Part shown: piece by piece, positions 26,090 through 39,917 of the stretch
Position numbering within the stretch: the stretch's first letter is position 1
Layout of the letters: every line of letters starts with the position of its first letter
NCBI GenBank assembly: GCA_037974665.1
Contig: CM075767.1
Coordinates: 7,155,501 to 7,219,500, forward strand
Source of the DNA: Ehretia macrophylla
Lineage: Eukaryota > Streptophyta > Magnoliopsida > Boraginales > Ehretiaceae
Reading direction: 5' to 3'
DNA length: 64,000 bases
Notes under the pieces: model-generated
Told to the model about the DNA's origin: nothing
What the model saw: the letters and a program-made list of their open reading frames with translations, nothing else
Database searches by the model: none
Program-made: the position numbers and the translations under genes

Positions 26090-26100
26090 TTAATATAAGC

Positions 26101-29100
26101 TGTCACGTCCCCAACCCGACCTATGGAGGTTAGACTATGGTGTGATCTAATCGTTCGCGTTGTTTTACGACTATAACCGGTTAACGAAGGTTAAGCTTAT
26201 CCGTTAGACTAGAACTCCAAAATTTTTTTGGGAAACCGGCAGCATAACGGTTGTAATTGGGCTCTTTAGTTTGACCTAATTTTCTAAACGCCTCAAAACT
26301 TTCAATCTCGTATTCAATTCCAACTAAGATTACTATCCATCACCAACCGATATGTCTACTAGTTATCTTGAAAGTCTTGTTTGGTTAACAACCTAGTATG
26401 ATAACTATGTCCCATTTATTTGTTGAATTCCTGTTACACAAGTACCTGTTGATCTTAGTTTACTATTGAGTACCTAGGTGGAATTAGATAGAGTTACATC
26501 ATTGATTTATTCACCTAGTGATTGAGTTGCCTATGGTAGTTACCAAATCAAAACAGTAATAACAACTCACAAGAGAGCGTGCGTCGTCTAGTCATAGTCA
26601 GTACAAGCCAAAATTAGATCCCAAATTACAACGGGGGTCATTTACAATAACAACGATAAACAACATAAAAGGTAGTCTTCAAAACAAACATATCATTCAC
26701 AAAATAGTCACAGTCAAGTAAGGCACATAGGGCAAGCAATCACTCCAAGGAGTCATCAATAGGCACGTTATCCTCGGGTACTTGTTCCTGATCTTCTTCA
26801 CCTGAGATGATAAAAGAGGGGTGAGTCATTATGAACTCAGCGAGGGAGAACGAGAAATATGTTTTGGAAACCTTTTTTCCGGTTAACTTATGAAAACCCT
26901 TTTTGAAATCATGACATATAACACAAGTAAGTTTTATAACGTAATATAAAGTACAAGAACACATTTACCCTTCTTTCCTCCCCGAGGTCGTCTAGGAACC
27001 AAGCGAGAGTACTTATACACATAGTGAAAAGGATACGGTGAGCTTTTACTCTCAATTCATTTCCAATAACCGTTGTTGCGGCCGACTTCAAATCATCCAC
27101 TTATCACGCCAAATGGGTGTACTCCGGATGTACCCCGAAATCCTATGACCCAACTCACCGAGGAAGTCCAGCCCCCAAGCGAGAGAGGGAATTGGACCAT
27201 GGTAGTCACGTTTACACCGGCAAGCCCGATGCCGCCCGGTGTGCGTAAAATACTACCATACAAGAATGAAAGGTTGCAACCTTGTATGCAATGCACATTT
27301 ATAACATTTAACATATCACATTAGGAGGATAACAAAGTAGGTTGCCTCCGAGCAGTTATAAGATCGCACATTGACAAGTAAACACACGAGACATGCTTTG
27401 ACATGTAATTTCACTTGTAAAACACATAGAGTTATATGAATATTAAATGGGCAGCCATGTAACACATGTAAATCAAGTCATATAACTCATTTCGGGGTTC
27501 ACGTAATCAAGTAATAAGATAATACAAGCATGCAATGACGTTTATATGAGACCGGGTGCAAAAAAAATCTACTTATCAACATGTAATCATCGGGAATCAC
27601 ATTTAGGGCTATAAGGACAACTATGAGCAGCCTATTAACCTTCCTCAACATCATTTATAATTCAAAAAAGAATGGTTTATGACTAGGGAACCTACAGGCC
27701 ATTAGGGTTTTCTAGGCTGTGCTCGGGGTTGGTTCGTTTGCTAAGCATCATAAGCATCTCTTAACCCATTTCAAGCATACTTAAAGTTTATTAGGCAGCC
27801 CACTAATCACACAATTAAACACAATAACCATAGGATCATCGCTTAGCGAGTTTTCATAGTCGATAGGGTTTCAATTCATGCTTACACGTGCGATTAAGCC
27901 ACAAGTTGTCACATAATTAAACCCAAGCCATGCATCGATTAATTAAAACATCCTCAATCATCCAAAACAGTCCACACAACATCCAAGTGCCACAATCCCA
28001 AGCATTCGATACCACAAGAGAAGTTACAACATTTTTCAAAGCATATCATTAAACAAAAACCTCACTGCAATGGTTTGTTTTCCCATGATCATTTGGACAA
28101 GCAAACAATCTCCAATTCCAGTGAACAAAATGTCAAATTAAAGCGTAATTATTGATTTAAATCCATAAACAAACCTCTCATCATTTGGAGTTTGGGCTTA
28201 GGAGTTATGGCCAAAACCGTGAGACTACGCAAAACTGTTCAATTTTAGACACATTACACGTTTTTCCAATTTTGAGGGTCTTAGAGTCATAATTGGCTTT
28301 TGTCTATTTCTGAACAAAATGTCCAGAACTGCAAAATCTAGAAACCTACCAATTTTCATGCATTTTGGACATCATTTTCTAGGCTAAAATAGTTTCGTTC
28401 TACAAGGTCAGAAGGCTGCCAGATTCTACTTCAAATTTTCGATTTTTCCAGATTTAGATACCTTTCGATGTTTTGCCATTTTGGAGGCCTTAGAGTCAGC
28501 ATTGGCCTTGTCCTATTTCTACTAAAAATGTTCAAAACTGGCAAGACTAGTCATCTACCAATTTGCACTCATTTTCAACATCATTTACTAGGCCAAATGC
28601 ACTTTGCTCTACCAAGTCAGAAATCTGCCAGCTACTCGATCGATTATTACCTATCTTCAAGTTCTAGCCAAAATCTAGCCATGCATGGTCATATAAGCTC
28701 ATATTCACACATATACAACAACTACAGAGGTAAACATAGTCATATGAAGGCATGCATGTGATTTTTGAAAGCTTTTAAAAGAGATTAACCCTCACCTTAG
28801 CAAGTTAATAGATGAGGATGCACAAATGGTCTTCAAAATGCACAAAAGGATCTTCTTTCCTTGCTTGGCCAAGAGATAGATTGATGTTCTTTAATTTCCT
28901 AGCTTAGTTATCATGTTCTTAGTATGTGCATGTGGTTAGAACAAAAGGAAATGAAAGAAAAGCCATCAAAACATACCTAGGGCCGAAAAGAAGAATTCTA
29001 TGAGCTTGCATGCATCTTTTCTTGCTTCTTTCTTGCTTGGGCTGCTATGGTCGAATTTCTTAGGGTTCTTGAGTTCCTAGGAGCTTAGAAAGGGAGCTTG

Positions 29101-29875
29101 AGCTATGGTGGTGCTTGAAGCAGCCTAGGCTGAGAGATAGAGAGAAAATGAGAGAATGAGAGTTTGAGAGAAAGAAAATGATATGTTTGTGCATGTGGTC
29201 GGCTATAAGTTTGCAAAATTCTGAATTTTTGTGTCTTCTAAGGCATGTTTTGAGTTGTTTCTTGGCATGGCATTGCAAGGGCCGAGACTAGCATGCTTGG
29301 GTAGGATTTTTAGGACTTTTTTTATGCATTGTTTGATGTGTTGGTGTCATAGAATATTTAGGATGATTTGAAATTATGCATTGTTTATTCAAGTGCAAGG
29401 CATGGTCGGCCAAGGCTGCAAATCTGAATTTTTTGTCTTGGCTAAGGCTTATTTTATTGTAGGTTAGATATATTTAATTGTAGGTGCTTGGAATTTGCAA
29501 AAGAATAAAGAATAAAGAATAAGAATGTTTAGTGTTTAGTGAAATTTTTTCTTCTAGTGAGTTGATTTAGGATTGAAATATTGCTAGTGGAGTTGTAGGA
29601 TTATTTAATAGTCTAGTGCTTTGTGTAGGATGCTTTCTTGATTAGCGTGCAGATACGCTTTCCTAGGTCTAGGACATGCACTACGAGATATGGCACAAAC
29701 TACGAGACAAATGCACATATTCCAAGTAAATGCACGCAACCCTAAAAAAATACACATAATTCAATGCAATGCACGCAAATCAGGACACGACTCTTAAACC
29801 TAGGTCAAGGCACGCAATTCTAGGTTAGGATACACGAAACAAGGTATCACACGCAAATCAAGGTCGGGCCTCACA
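26101..29875 (-). repeat. 5' LTR of the Ty3 chromovirus
   Basis: A 3775-bp LTR paired with 19237-23017. It holds the small hairpin (26822-26839) and the larger stem-loop (27199-27259). Confidence 0.9.
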
Positions 29876-30693
29876 TATAGCACGAAAGTAACGTAATCAT
29901 AATATCAACTACAAGTATAATATTATTACACGAAAGTAAAGCAATCATAACATTTACTTTAAAAGCATTACGTAGGAATACTGAATTAAAGCAAGCCATA
30001 TATTGTAATTTTGAATTGAATAAATTGAATTTGAGACCATATATTAAAATACTGTCATTTACAATATTCTCCCTTAGATATCAATTTACTCATACATAAA
30101 TGAATACGAATTATGTAAATAAAAGAGAGTCAAGAAAGCCTCCCCCATATTGACGAACGCGTATTTCTGATTCCAGAATTTGAGCAGAGGTCCGACGCAA
30201 AATAGCTATTCGTGCGGAACTAATTTCCCTCGAATAAGAGCTACTAGGGATGAATTTATCCCGAATAAAAGCTTTTCTATTAAAAGCTATTCGGGTAGAA
30301 CTTGTCACGCCCCAACTCGACCTCACCTACGATCAGTCAGGACGCAACGGAATTTCGGCTGTATAACAACAATAACACGGATACTGAGGCTCTAAACCAA
30401 CTCCTTTGTAACTCATACAACCAACTTCAAATATCAACAACAACTCCATAACCATTTCAACAACATACAACACAACCATTTCCATCTATTAAACAACCAT
30501 TCAACAGTTCATTCATAAGTTATACGCCTCCGTTCCAACGTCAATCCATAGGCTATATCATACATTTGCAAAATAGATTATAAACCAGTCTAGCAATCTA
30601 ATCATGTTCAAAAGAAAGACTACTAAACAAGCATTATATAAGTCTTTATCTTTAAGTAATTACACAATATATCATACTACAAAAACTAAGACC

Positions 30694-31463
30694 TTCTTCT
30701 TCACAAATAAGACAGGTGTTCCCCACAGTAAAGAACTCTGCTGAATGAATCCCTTCTCTAATAACTCCTGCAACAGAGTTTTCAGCTCTTTAAGCTCAGC
30801 TGGTGCCATCTAGTATGCTGATTTAGAAATAGGTTGAGTATCGGGAAGTAGATTGATCACAAACTCAATATCTCTCTCTGGCGGCAATCTTGGCAACTCC
30901 TCGGGAAATACATTGGGATATTCCTGAATTATCGGAACTTCCTCCAGCTTTAGCTTATCAGATGGCTTGTTGATCAAATAAGCTAGATAACTTGAACACC
31001 CCTTACTCACCAGCTTAATAGCTTTAGTTGATGAGATAATGAAACTCGTCTTAGCATCCCGGTTTTCTGCTACCTCAACCACTGGCTGTTCTGGCAATCG
31101 AAACTGTACTACCTTTGTTCTACAGTTTAACTGGGTATCATATTTAGAAAGTCAGTCCATACCCAAGATAACATCATACCCCCAGATATGAAATAAGATA
31201 AGGTCCGAAGGAAAATCCTGACCCTTAACATGTATTTTACAGTCTTTACATACTAGGCTAGTCACATATTTATTAGTCAAAGAAGTACTAATCTCAACCA
31301 CATAAGGCAATGTTTCAGGTTGCATGTTAACATGTTGCACACAAGTAGGGGTAATGAAAGAATGCGTAGCACCAAAATCAATCAGTACTTTAACAAGTTG
31401 GTCGAGTATAAGGAAGTTACCTTCTACAACTGTTGTTGCCTCAGGTGCCTCCTCCAAGTCCAC
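30694..31463 (-). CDS. fossil Ty3 protease and reverse transcriptase start
   Basis: The frame at 31152-31463 carries the aspartic protease motif [12 protein letters not shown] and the ending DVILGMD. The frame at 30810-31097 carries the protease-RT linker with [14 protein letters not shown]-like ([15 protein letters not shown] here), [14 protein letters not shown] and PISKSAY. These are typical chromovirus pol features. Broken fossil. Confidence 0.8.
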
Positions 31464-31964
31464 TACGTAGGCCTGAGCCTGAACCCGCTGTTGCTAAAGT
31501 GCACTACCGGTAGGTCTACCCTGATAACCCTGAGTCGTTGGCCGACCCTCAGACCTATGATATCTAGGGCAATCCCTCGCTCTGTGTTGGTTGCTGCCGC
31601 AACCCAAACACGTCCCTGCCTTCTTCCGACAGTCAACCTCCAAATGGCCCGTACGTTTACAAAAAGTACACTACGGTGTCGGAGCACTAACACTGCCTCC
31701 TAAAGACCCAGAAATTGAATAAGCAGTTGTACCAGCCTGCTGCTGAGGTCTCGCAACACTAGGCCTGTAGTGACCCTAAGACTGGTCCGACCTATACTTT
31801 GACGGTGCTTGATAGGATCTCGGATGAAACTGGGGCCTAAATGATCCTTGCTGCCCCTAAGGTCAGAAAAAACTCTGCTGAACCGGTGGCCGATAAACAC
31901 TCTACTGCACCGAAGGCCTATATACAACCTGTTGACCCTACATCTGAAATGGCCTCTTACTAGC

Positions 31965-32711
31965 CTAACTATAACTAATATGTTCCCCTTTCCTCTTCTC
32001 TAACCTAGAAGCCGCAACAAAGGCCTCAGAAAATACATCGTACTGATTCAAGGCTATTGCATCATGAATCTCTAGCCTCAGACCCAAAACAAACCTCCGA
32101 ATCTTACATTCCTGATATGATACAAACTCTGGTACATATAGGGACAGCCTGGTAAAATTGGCCTCATACTGGGTCACCGTAGAATCACCCTGAACCAATG
32201 ATGTGAACTCCGCCTCTCTACGTTCACGCGCAATCCTCGGGATGTACTTGGCTCGAAATGCCCTAAGAAAAGTATCCCGGACATAGGGAGTACCCCGTGC
32301 TTCCCAATCAAATCTCACGGTACGCCACCACTCCTCAGCCTCGTCATCAAACAGATACACCGCAAAGGTGACTTTCCTCTCATCCGTGTAATCTAGGGGA
32401 TCAAAGATTTTCTCAATTTTCCTGATCTAGGCTTCGGCTTTCTGAACGTCGGGCTCACCCTAGAACCTCGGTGAATAATAACCCAAAAATTCTTTCAATA
32501 AACTACGCCCTTGATAACCACCCGATGCATTCTGCATCTGTACCTGAACATTTTGAGCTTGAGCAGCCTGCCCTGCTAAAATCTGTGCCTGCCCTGCTAT
32601 GACCTCTGTCATTCGGTCCATAGCTACTACAATATGATCGTAACCTTGATCTCGGCCTAGTGCCTCATTACCATCCTGTGGTCTACCACGTGTTCTCGGT
32701 CGACCCGTCAT
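31965..32711 (-). CDS. fossil Ty3 gag region, second element
   Basis: The minus strand encodes FDDEAEEWWRTVRFDWE, FLRAFRAKYIPRIARERREA, FTSLVQGDSTVTQYEANFTR and a start region rich in Gln and Ala. A zinc-knuckle-bearing stretch follows toward 31460. Broken fossil. Confidence 0.8.
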
Positions 32712-32973
32712 TCTACTATCAAAGAGTTAGCACAGGTTATAACACACAGACAGGCTATAGACAATTATCAGCACGTAAGCAACAAACTCACGTAAGGCAC
32801 ATAATTCACTTAAGTATTAGTCACATAAACAAATTGATCACATAGTCACTTAATCATATTAACACATATTTCACTTTTCTTTCACTTCATACATACTTTT
32901 ATGATAAGACCACTACCCACATTCTGAGAATACCCCCGGCTGACAACTAAATATGCACTCTGATACCACTTAA

Positions 32974-35476
32974 TATCACAACCCAACTTGACCCCACCTA
33001 CAATCAGTCAGGACGCAATAGAATTTCGATAGTATAACGACAGTAACACGGATACTAGGCTCTAAACCAACCCCTTTGTAACTCATACAACCAACTTCAA
33101 AGATCAACAACAACTCCACAATCATTTCAACAACATACAACACAACCATTTCCATATATTAAACAACCATTCAACAGTTCATTCATAAGTTATATGCCTC
33201 CGTTCCAACATCAATCCATAGGCTATATCATACATTTGCAAAATAGATTATAAACCAGTCTATCAATCTAATCATGTTCAAAAGAAAGACTGCTAAACTA
33301 GCATTATATAACTCTTTATCTTTAAGTAAGTTATACAATACATCATACTACAAAAGCTAAGACAAACTCATGGATATGACTCCGGCACATAAGACTCGTC
33401 CACGTAAGGCACATTCTCAGCTTCTTGGGGCACGTACCTATAATCTAGTTCAGTAACACCTGATTGCAGCAAACGAATGAGAGTGAGCTTATATAAAACA
33501 AGCCTAGTGAGGAATTTTATAGATCTTTGAAAACATTTACTTTACCACTTTGGAAATCATCCTATGAGCAACAACATGCAATTAACACCGATATCAATAC
33601 AAGTATAGTAACAACGGTAAACACATAATAAGGATACGATACACTTGTTGATGAAGCTCCATACACCTTTTCAATGCTCACCAACTCCTCCAAATCCAAT
33701 GACACAATCCTGAGGTACCTTAACCTAGACCCACACCCCATGGCCTCTCCGCCCATGCGAGATAGGGATTAGCCATGGTAACTGTGCCCGCAACCCAGGA
33801 TGCCTCCCGAGGTGACACAACATTATCATAGCTCACAACAATTACTCTGACTCAATTATTGAAGTTAACAACGAGGGTTGCCCGACTCCCGACTCATAAC
33901 AATAATAACAACTTTAATTTGAGAAGTTAACAACGAGGGTTGCCCAACTCCCGACACTTACCTTCCAAGAGATCAACAACGAAAGCGCCTGATTCCCAGT
34001 AATCCAACATTTAACAATCAACAATCAATTAAACCATATTTCAACAACCAATTAAACAACATTTAACAATTAACAACTATACAATTCTGAAACAATTAAG
34101 TTAGATGATAAAGTAGGTCATCCAACTCAACATGCATTTAAACCAACATTCAACCCCATCTCAATCAACAACAATCCAAGAATCAACTACCCAAACACTA
34201 CCCAAACAACCAAAGACAATATTTCAACATATTAAAGAAAGACTACACAAACTTCTAAAAGTCATAACTTACAATCTAGAAATTTAATAACCTCCAAACC
34301 ACTTTCTATGATTCAACCACATATGCAATTACATAAACCCCGTCAAATCTCAACCAAAATCCATCCAGAATAAGCCCAACAACCCAAATTCCTCAATGCA
34401 CCATGGCTGAATTTTCAGGAGTTTTGACACGATATCCAAACCAAAAATTCGGCATTACAACATTACTACCCCATAATTAACAAACTTTTAGAAGCAACAA
34501 TCAATCAATTCGGACCACTACAACAACAATTAATCAACAATGAACCTAAAACCCAATTTTAATACCCGGAAAATAGAAATACATGCTACTACCTTTAAAA
34601 ACTAATATAAACGTACATAAATGATCCTTGGCATCTACTGAGCAATAATCTAAAGACAAATTAACACTTTATTGGATAAAAATTCAATTATATGAAAATG
34701 ACATGAAATAGCATTTTAAGATCTAGAATTTTTCTCTCACCTTTGATATTATATGATGCTAGAAATGTGTGCAATAGGTGCCCAACAAGTGAAATCAAGC
34801 TTTGGATGACAAGATTTGGACTTGGATTGCAACTTCTAATGAAAAATTGCTTTGAAAACCTTTGAGTTTTTCTCTTTTTTTTTCCCTCAAGTCTCGGACA
34901 TGTGTGTGTGTGTTTAAGGTGTTTTGAGCTTATTTTATGAGCCATGCTTGTATATATGCTAGAATAATGCAAAGTCAAATAATTAAATAAAGTCAAAGTT
35001 GTCAAATATTTAGTCTTTTAATTATTTTTAGACTATTTTGCTTATATATGTATATCTAACACTTAGACTATTTTTAAGTAGTATATTTTTAGTTGACAAT
35101 AATTTTCATATGCATATATTTATACCCGACTCAATTAAAAACTCAATTTTTGCAAAAGAATGTGTAAAAACCCTTTTAAATTCCTAATCTGATCTAAAAC
35201 ATGTTTTAATTAAACACGGGTCTATTAATATCCGAGGACTAGGTTTTAAGATGTTTAAAACACCCATGTAAAAATTTTAGCGTACTTGCGTTCAAAATAC
35301 TATTCACAAAAATCGACGATAAAATTTTCAATGCCATTTTTTATGAAAATTTTATGAATGCACACATAGCATGTAATAAGAATATAAATCACAGAATTAG
35401 CACATTCTAACTCATATAACACGTAAACAGGTTAAAACACGCAATTCCATGTAAAGGTAAAATATAGGATTTCACA
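32974..35476 (-). repeat. 5' LTR of the second Ty3 element
   Basis: A 2503-bp LTR, collinear with the start of 30303 and with the fragment at 14936-16744. Compared with 30303 it shows several CG to CA or TG changes. No gene lies inside. Confidence 0.85.
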
Positions 35477-36035
35477 TAACTTCCCCCGAATACTAACTAC
35501 TTGAGTCAAATTTCCCCATAAAAGTAACTATTTGGACAAAATTTCTCCGAATAAGAGCTACGTAGGCGGGACTTCCTTCTCCTGTATTTAACTACTACTA
35601 CTAAAATTAATTATAAAATAAACTAAAAATTAATTCTAAAAAAAAACATTAAAACTAAAAAAAAACTACAAAGTTCTCAAAGGGCTGATGTTCTATTTAT
35701 AGGCAAAATTCTTTAAAAAGTTGACTTTTTGAATTTGTTGACTTTGACTGGACGTTGACCGAGTCATTTTTGGGCTATTTTTAGCATTTTGAGTATGATT
35801 TCGCGCTAGTTTAGGCCAAAATCTTTCTTTATGGGTTCTGTTCAACCACCGATTCGCAATACTTCATGTTCTGACTTCTTGACTTGCAATCTGGATCGTT
35901 TCAGGTTTAATTTTCCACTTTTTGGTATGATCCTACATTGTATCAAAAGTATATAAGTGTTGCATTTATTCCTAAGTTAAGATGTAAATGTAGTACAAAT
36001 ACAATGGTTTAAGTGCTGCAAATATAGTCACATCA

Positions 36036-38114
36036 ACATCCTCAAACCTAAACATTGCTTGTCCTGAAGCAAGACTGTCTTTAAAACAGATTCAAAGTGA
36101 AATTTTCAAAAAAAATTACAAGTCAAAACAAGTGAATGCATCTATCTTAACCTTTTGTCAAAAAATTTCTAACATGAATGAGAAGTACAATTCACTATCT
36201 TAAACCTATTCAGCTGTTAATGATGAACATGATAAGAGAACCTTTACATAATTTTTCTCAAATAGATACTCTTCTTGGAAATGACTATTGATTACTTTGG
36301 AGTACATATTTAGAAGTAAACTAAGCAGATTAAGTTCAATTAGTTCCCAACTTTAAAGACGTGCAATTAGATTGGACTTTGATATTCTCACCTTTATTTG
36401 CAATCAAACTCTTGATCATGCCTTAATCCTTAATTATTCTTGCCAAAAAAATATAGAAGTACAACTTTCAACTACTATCTCTATTTAGTGCTCAGTTCCT
36501 TTTGCTTTCTGAATATTCTATGTAGCGGGCTTTAAGACCAACAATCCCCTGCCATTATGACTGAGGTTGCTAGGTTTTAAATGGACCCCTATGTGCCTTA
36601 ATCACCCAAGATATCTAGGCTCAAAACCTTACACTATAGCACATATCCAAAATTACAATGTCTAGGATAGTGGTGCTTAGAGATTTATAACATATTTACA
36701 TCAAAATTTCTTGAACAGTAGAGGTATGTACAACTCTTTTTCCTTTTTCTATTTTTTTCTTTGTTTTTCTTTTTCTCTTTTTTTCTTTTTTTAAAGTGTA
36801 CATACAGACAGAGTAACATAATATACTGTACAGACATGTCATAAGGGTTCAAGTTTCAATCACAAGGAGTTCTCATAACAAAGGGTAATTCTATCTCAGT
36901 CCTTTCATAATCACATAGCTATCAATTGAAGAAAAGAATAACAACTAGGTTTACTCATGAATACAGTACCTCAAAGTTTTTCTTACACAGTTTTCTCAGA
37001 GTTTTTCATAGTACATAGCTAACAACACAGATTCTCAAATCATCTAAATCATTTTCCTCTAAACAAGTATGATAGCAAAATACTCTTCCTCATGAACAAA
37101 AATGGTGTATTTCTGGCATATTTTGAAAAATATTTTCATGAAATATATGCACACCCCTACACCGAAACTTTGCTTACCCTCAAGCAAATAGCAATGTAAG
37201 ACAGTAAGAGTGTAATATGCAAGTAATACATAATGAAAAATGCTACATCCTAAACCTATAGTTTGCTTACTATACAACGCATGTTGATCAAGTATAAAGG
37301 GAAATATAATAAGGAAAGATATCACCTGATGTGAAACATTTCTATGTTGATGTCAAAGCTTTTCTACTATCTTTTGCCAAAATATGTATCATTCTACAAT
37401 TAAAGATTAGTAGAAAAAGCATTTTACAGATTATCATCAACACAACAAAAAATAGTTAGCTATACTAAATAAATATAGACAAAACAAATATATAGGGGAG
37501 AAACAAAAAAGAAATATGGTCACGAAAAACAACAAATACATAAAGCAAATAAATAAACTACCCAGACCATTTATACTATTTTCTAGGGTTCTAGAGTTAC
37601 GACAAAAATTTAAACAAATAGTAAAGCATTAAAGAGAATATTAGGTTGCCTCCTAATAGCGCTAAGTTTATCATCTTTAGACAGACTACAAAAATCACAC
37701 AGAAAGAAAATAAACACACATAATAAGAAAGCATTTAAAAATCTAGGTTGTCTCCTAGTAGCGCTGAGTTTTACGCCCTCAGCCAGGCGCGGATGTTAGA
37801 GCCATCTATGTTTAAAGCTCTTTTGCACATATTGCCTGATAATCGTTTTAGCACAGTTCTTGAATGGAAAAGGATCATGCAACGGATGATGGTTCATTGT
37901 TCCTACAGAACATGCCTTTTCCAAGTCACTTTGAAGAAGTGACAATTCCCATCCCAATGTGATGTGTGTGGGAATGTTTATGGTTATGTCAACAGGGGCT
38001 ATTTGGTGTTGTAAATCAGTGTGTCCCAAATTGAGTTCCATAAAAGGGGAAAACTCATTCAAAGAAGAAGTGAGATGACTTTCAACAGGAGAGAGAATGG
38101 ATGTCGAAGCTTCC
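36036..38114 (-). other. non-coding internal region of the family X element, 3' half
   Basis: The inner edge of the 3' LTR is preceded (minus strand) by GTTTAGGTTTGAGGATGT, a likely polypurine tract. A longer pyrimidine run at about 36738-36792 is purine on the element's strand. A motif with CTAGTAGCGCT occurs twice about 100 bp apart (near 37643 and 37743). No gag or pol similarity and no long open frame was found. Confidence 0.6.
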
Positions 38115-38232
38115 TGATGTATACGAGGTGGGTGCGTCTAAAACGCGTGTAAAATGTAACCAAGTTAAAACCCGCAAGTACACGGATCAGCATAGTATAG
38201 TGTGCTTAGAGTGCGGGGTCGTATTCCACAAA

Positions 38233-38962
38233 TGATACGAACCACGCCAACATGTGACGCGACCCAACACCAAATATGGCAAATGACCCCAAGACCTTTC
38301 AGAAATGGATGGAACCTCGACCCTATGCTTAGCAAAGCTAGAACCTTGTATAGTTGAGGACGCCACAAACGAGGATGGAAGTCTCGTTTGATAAGTCAAG
38401 GTGAACGCCACAAGAATAATCTTGATAAGTACGAAAAGTTCTTGAGAACTTAAGAAGAATACTCTCACAAATTTAATATCAAAATTGTCTTTCTTTATTT
38501 CTTGCAAATCAGCCTTATATAGGCAAAGAACAAATAAGTTTCCTAATTAGAAAAGACTCATAAACCCTAGCTGAAATAGAAAAACGTGAATAGTAACTAG
38601 GTCAAAGGAAACAAACTTGGTGACCAAGAAAAGACTCCTATTAACTATTTACGTGAATAGTTATGTAAATAGTAACTAAAAAGGAAGCAAACTTGCAGCC
38701 CAAGAAAAGCTCTTTTCTAGTGTGAACACCTAATCTTGCATCCCAAGAAAGTCTCTTTCCTAGTGTGAACACCTAAATTCGTCCATAGGGAATTAAACTA
38801 AAACTAAGATAGAATTACAAAGAAATCAAATCTTGACTAAATCTTCGAATCTTCTTGAAGAATCTTGAAGTTCTTGAATCTTGAAAATAAAATCTTGACT
38901 TGAATCTTTGCTGGAAAATTCACCCAAATGGTGCAATGAACGTGGTTGGCTAGTTCGCATCA
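38233..38962 (-). mobile_element. 730-bp solo LTR nested in copy C
   Basis: Ends TGATACGAAC and GTTCGCATCA form an imperfect terminal inverted repeat. A perfect 5-bp duplication ACAAA flanks it (38228-38232 and 38963-38967). Copy A shows continuous sequence across the equivalent site. On the minus strand a CCTATATAAGG TATA box is followed by AAGAAATAAAG, a possible polyadenylation signal, which fits an LTR rather than a MITE. Family not identified. Confidence 0.85.
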
Positions 38963-39917
38963 ACAAAAAGGCTCCTAATTTAGTTCAGTTGAAGAAGTGT
39001 GAGTCAAAGTGTTCTAAATGAGTGTTGTAAATTTAAAGACAGATAGATTGGTTGGATTTGATAAAAGAAAAGAAAAACTAAGTTAACTAATCTAAAATTA
39101 GAGTTGGGAGTGTAAATATGGGAAGGTAGTAATTAAGCTCGGATTAATATTAAGGCAGTTAATCTAGGCTTGAAAATGGGATTCTCTAATTCCATGCAAG
39201 AGGTTAAGCTATAAGCATTAACCTAGTCAATTAACTTAGCCTATTAAAATCCCGATTACTAACTCTGATGTAGGTGTTGTGCCATCTACGAGCATTGGAA
39301 TCATAGTATGGAACTGTCCTTGCAACATGGTGTAAAAGGTCTGTTTCAACTAAGTAATCAACATCTTCTTTCTAGACTAGAAACTATGGTATACTTAAAA
39401 GCATTACCTATAGTCTCCTGGAATCTTTAAGGTTGTCAAGCTATTGATTCACTATTAAAGCCTGGATATATGATACGGAAATAAAGCAATCATATCATCT
39501 ACTTAAAAGTATTATGTATGAAAGGCAATACTTAATTAAAACAAGTCATATATTGCATATGAATTAAATCAGTCCAAATCATGGAGACTAGTAAATTAAA
39601 AGACCATTAATATATAATCAAAATCACAAATTAACATGGGCATTATAACGACATTCAATTATAAAAGAGATTAAAGAGACGTTCCCTCATAAATGAAGTC
39701 GAGGTCCGAGATCGGAGTCTCGAGCACAGCTACAAGATTTCCTCATTTTCCCATGCCCCAGAAATTCGAGCATTACCTCCGTCGTGTTTTTCCCAACTAC
39801 TAATTATCTACACTACATAATTAAACTACCCTAAATTAACAACTAAAAAAGAAATTTAAAACTAATTAAAATAAAATCCTAAATTATTTTCTATCTTTTT
39901 CCGTTGAGGGTTGGGGG

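Larger units (their letters stand above)
19237..29875 (-). mobile_element. Ty3 chromovirus (Tekay/Del-like) retrotransposon
   Basis: Long LTRs at 19237-23017 and 26101-29875 begin TGTCACGTCC and end GGGCCTCACA. The target duplication is TATGG (19232-19236) against TATAG (29876-29880). An initiator-tRNA-Met primer site (26078-26089) and a purine tract (about 23018-23030) fix minus orientation. Parts seen: gag, RNase H, integrase and a chromodomain after the integrase, which marks chromoviruses. It is broken, with several breaks and an incomplete coding region. LTR divergence looks like 5-8 percent by eye in sampled stretches, suggesting a few million years. It sits in the 3' LTR of the family X element. 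Confidence 0.9.
30303..35476 (-). mobile_element. second Ty3 chromovirus-like element, incomplete
   Basis: The 5' LTR is at 32974-35476 and 3' LTR sequence at 30303 to about 30693. The target duplication is GAACT (30298-30302) against TAACT (35477-35481). A tRNA-Met-type primer site (32958-32968) lies just inside the 5' LTR. Parts seen: gag, aspartic protease and the start of reverse transcriptase. It is broken and incomplete. The shared LTR stretch is about 93 percent alike by eye. It sits in the same 3' LTR of family X as the 19237 element, about 430 bp further on. Confidence 0.85.
18739..36035 (-). repeat. 3' LTR of the family X element, split by two Ty3 insertions
   Basis: LTR sequence is found at 18739-19236, 29881-30302 and 35482-36035, about 1.47 kb in total, collinear with 44593-46060. 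Between the segments lie two Ty3 elements with their own duplications (TATGG/TATAG and GAACT/TAACT). It carries a TATA box (about 35693-35703, minus strand) and four TTGAC W-box cores (35721-35759). A degenerate repeat around CCGAATAAGAGCTA is present too. Confidence 0.85.

Noticed and set aside
19876-27100. Matching 74- and 63-70-codon frames at 19876-20236 and 26740-27100
   Set aside because: Again paired positions of the two LTRs; no protein features.
22217-29278. Matching 72-codon frames at 22217-22435 and 29060-29278
   Set aside because: They lie at the same place in the two LTRs of one Ty3 element, so the repeat explains their conservation.
38233-38962. Considered as a DNA-transposon MITE because of its inverted ends
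   Set aside because: A TATA box and polyadenylation-like signal in order, TG...CA ends and a 5-bp duplication fit a solo LTR better.
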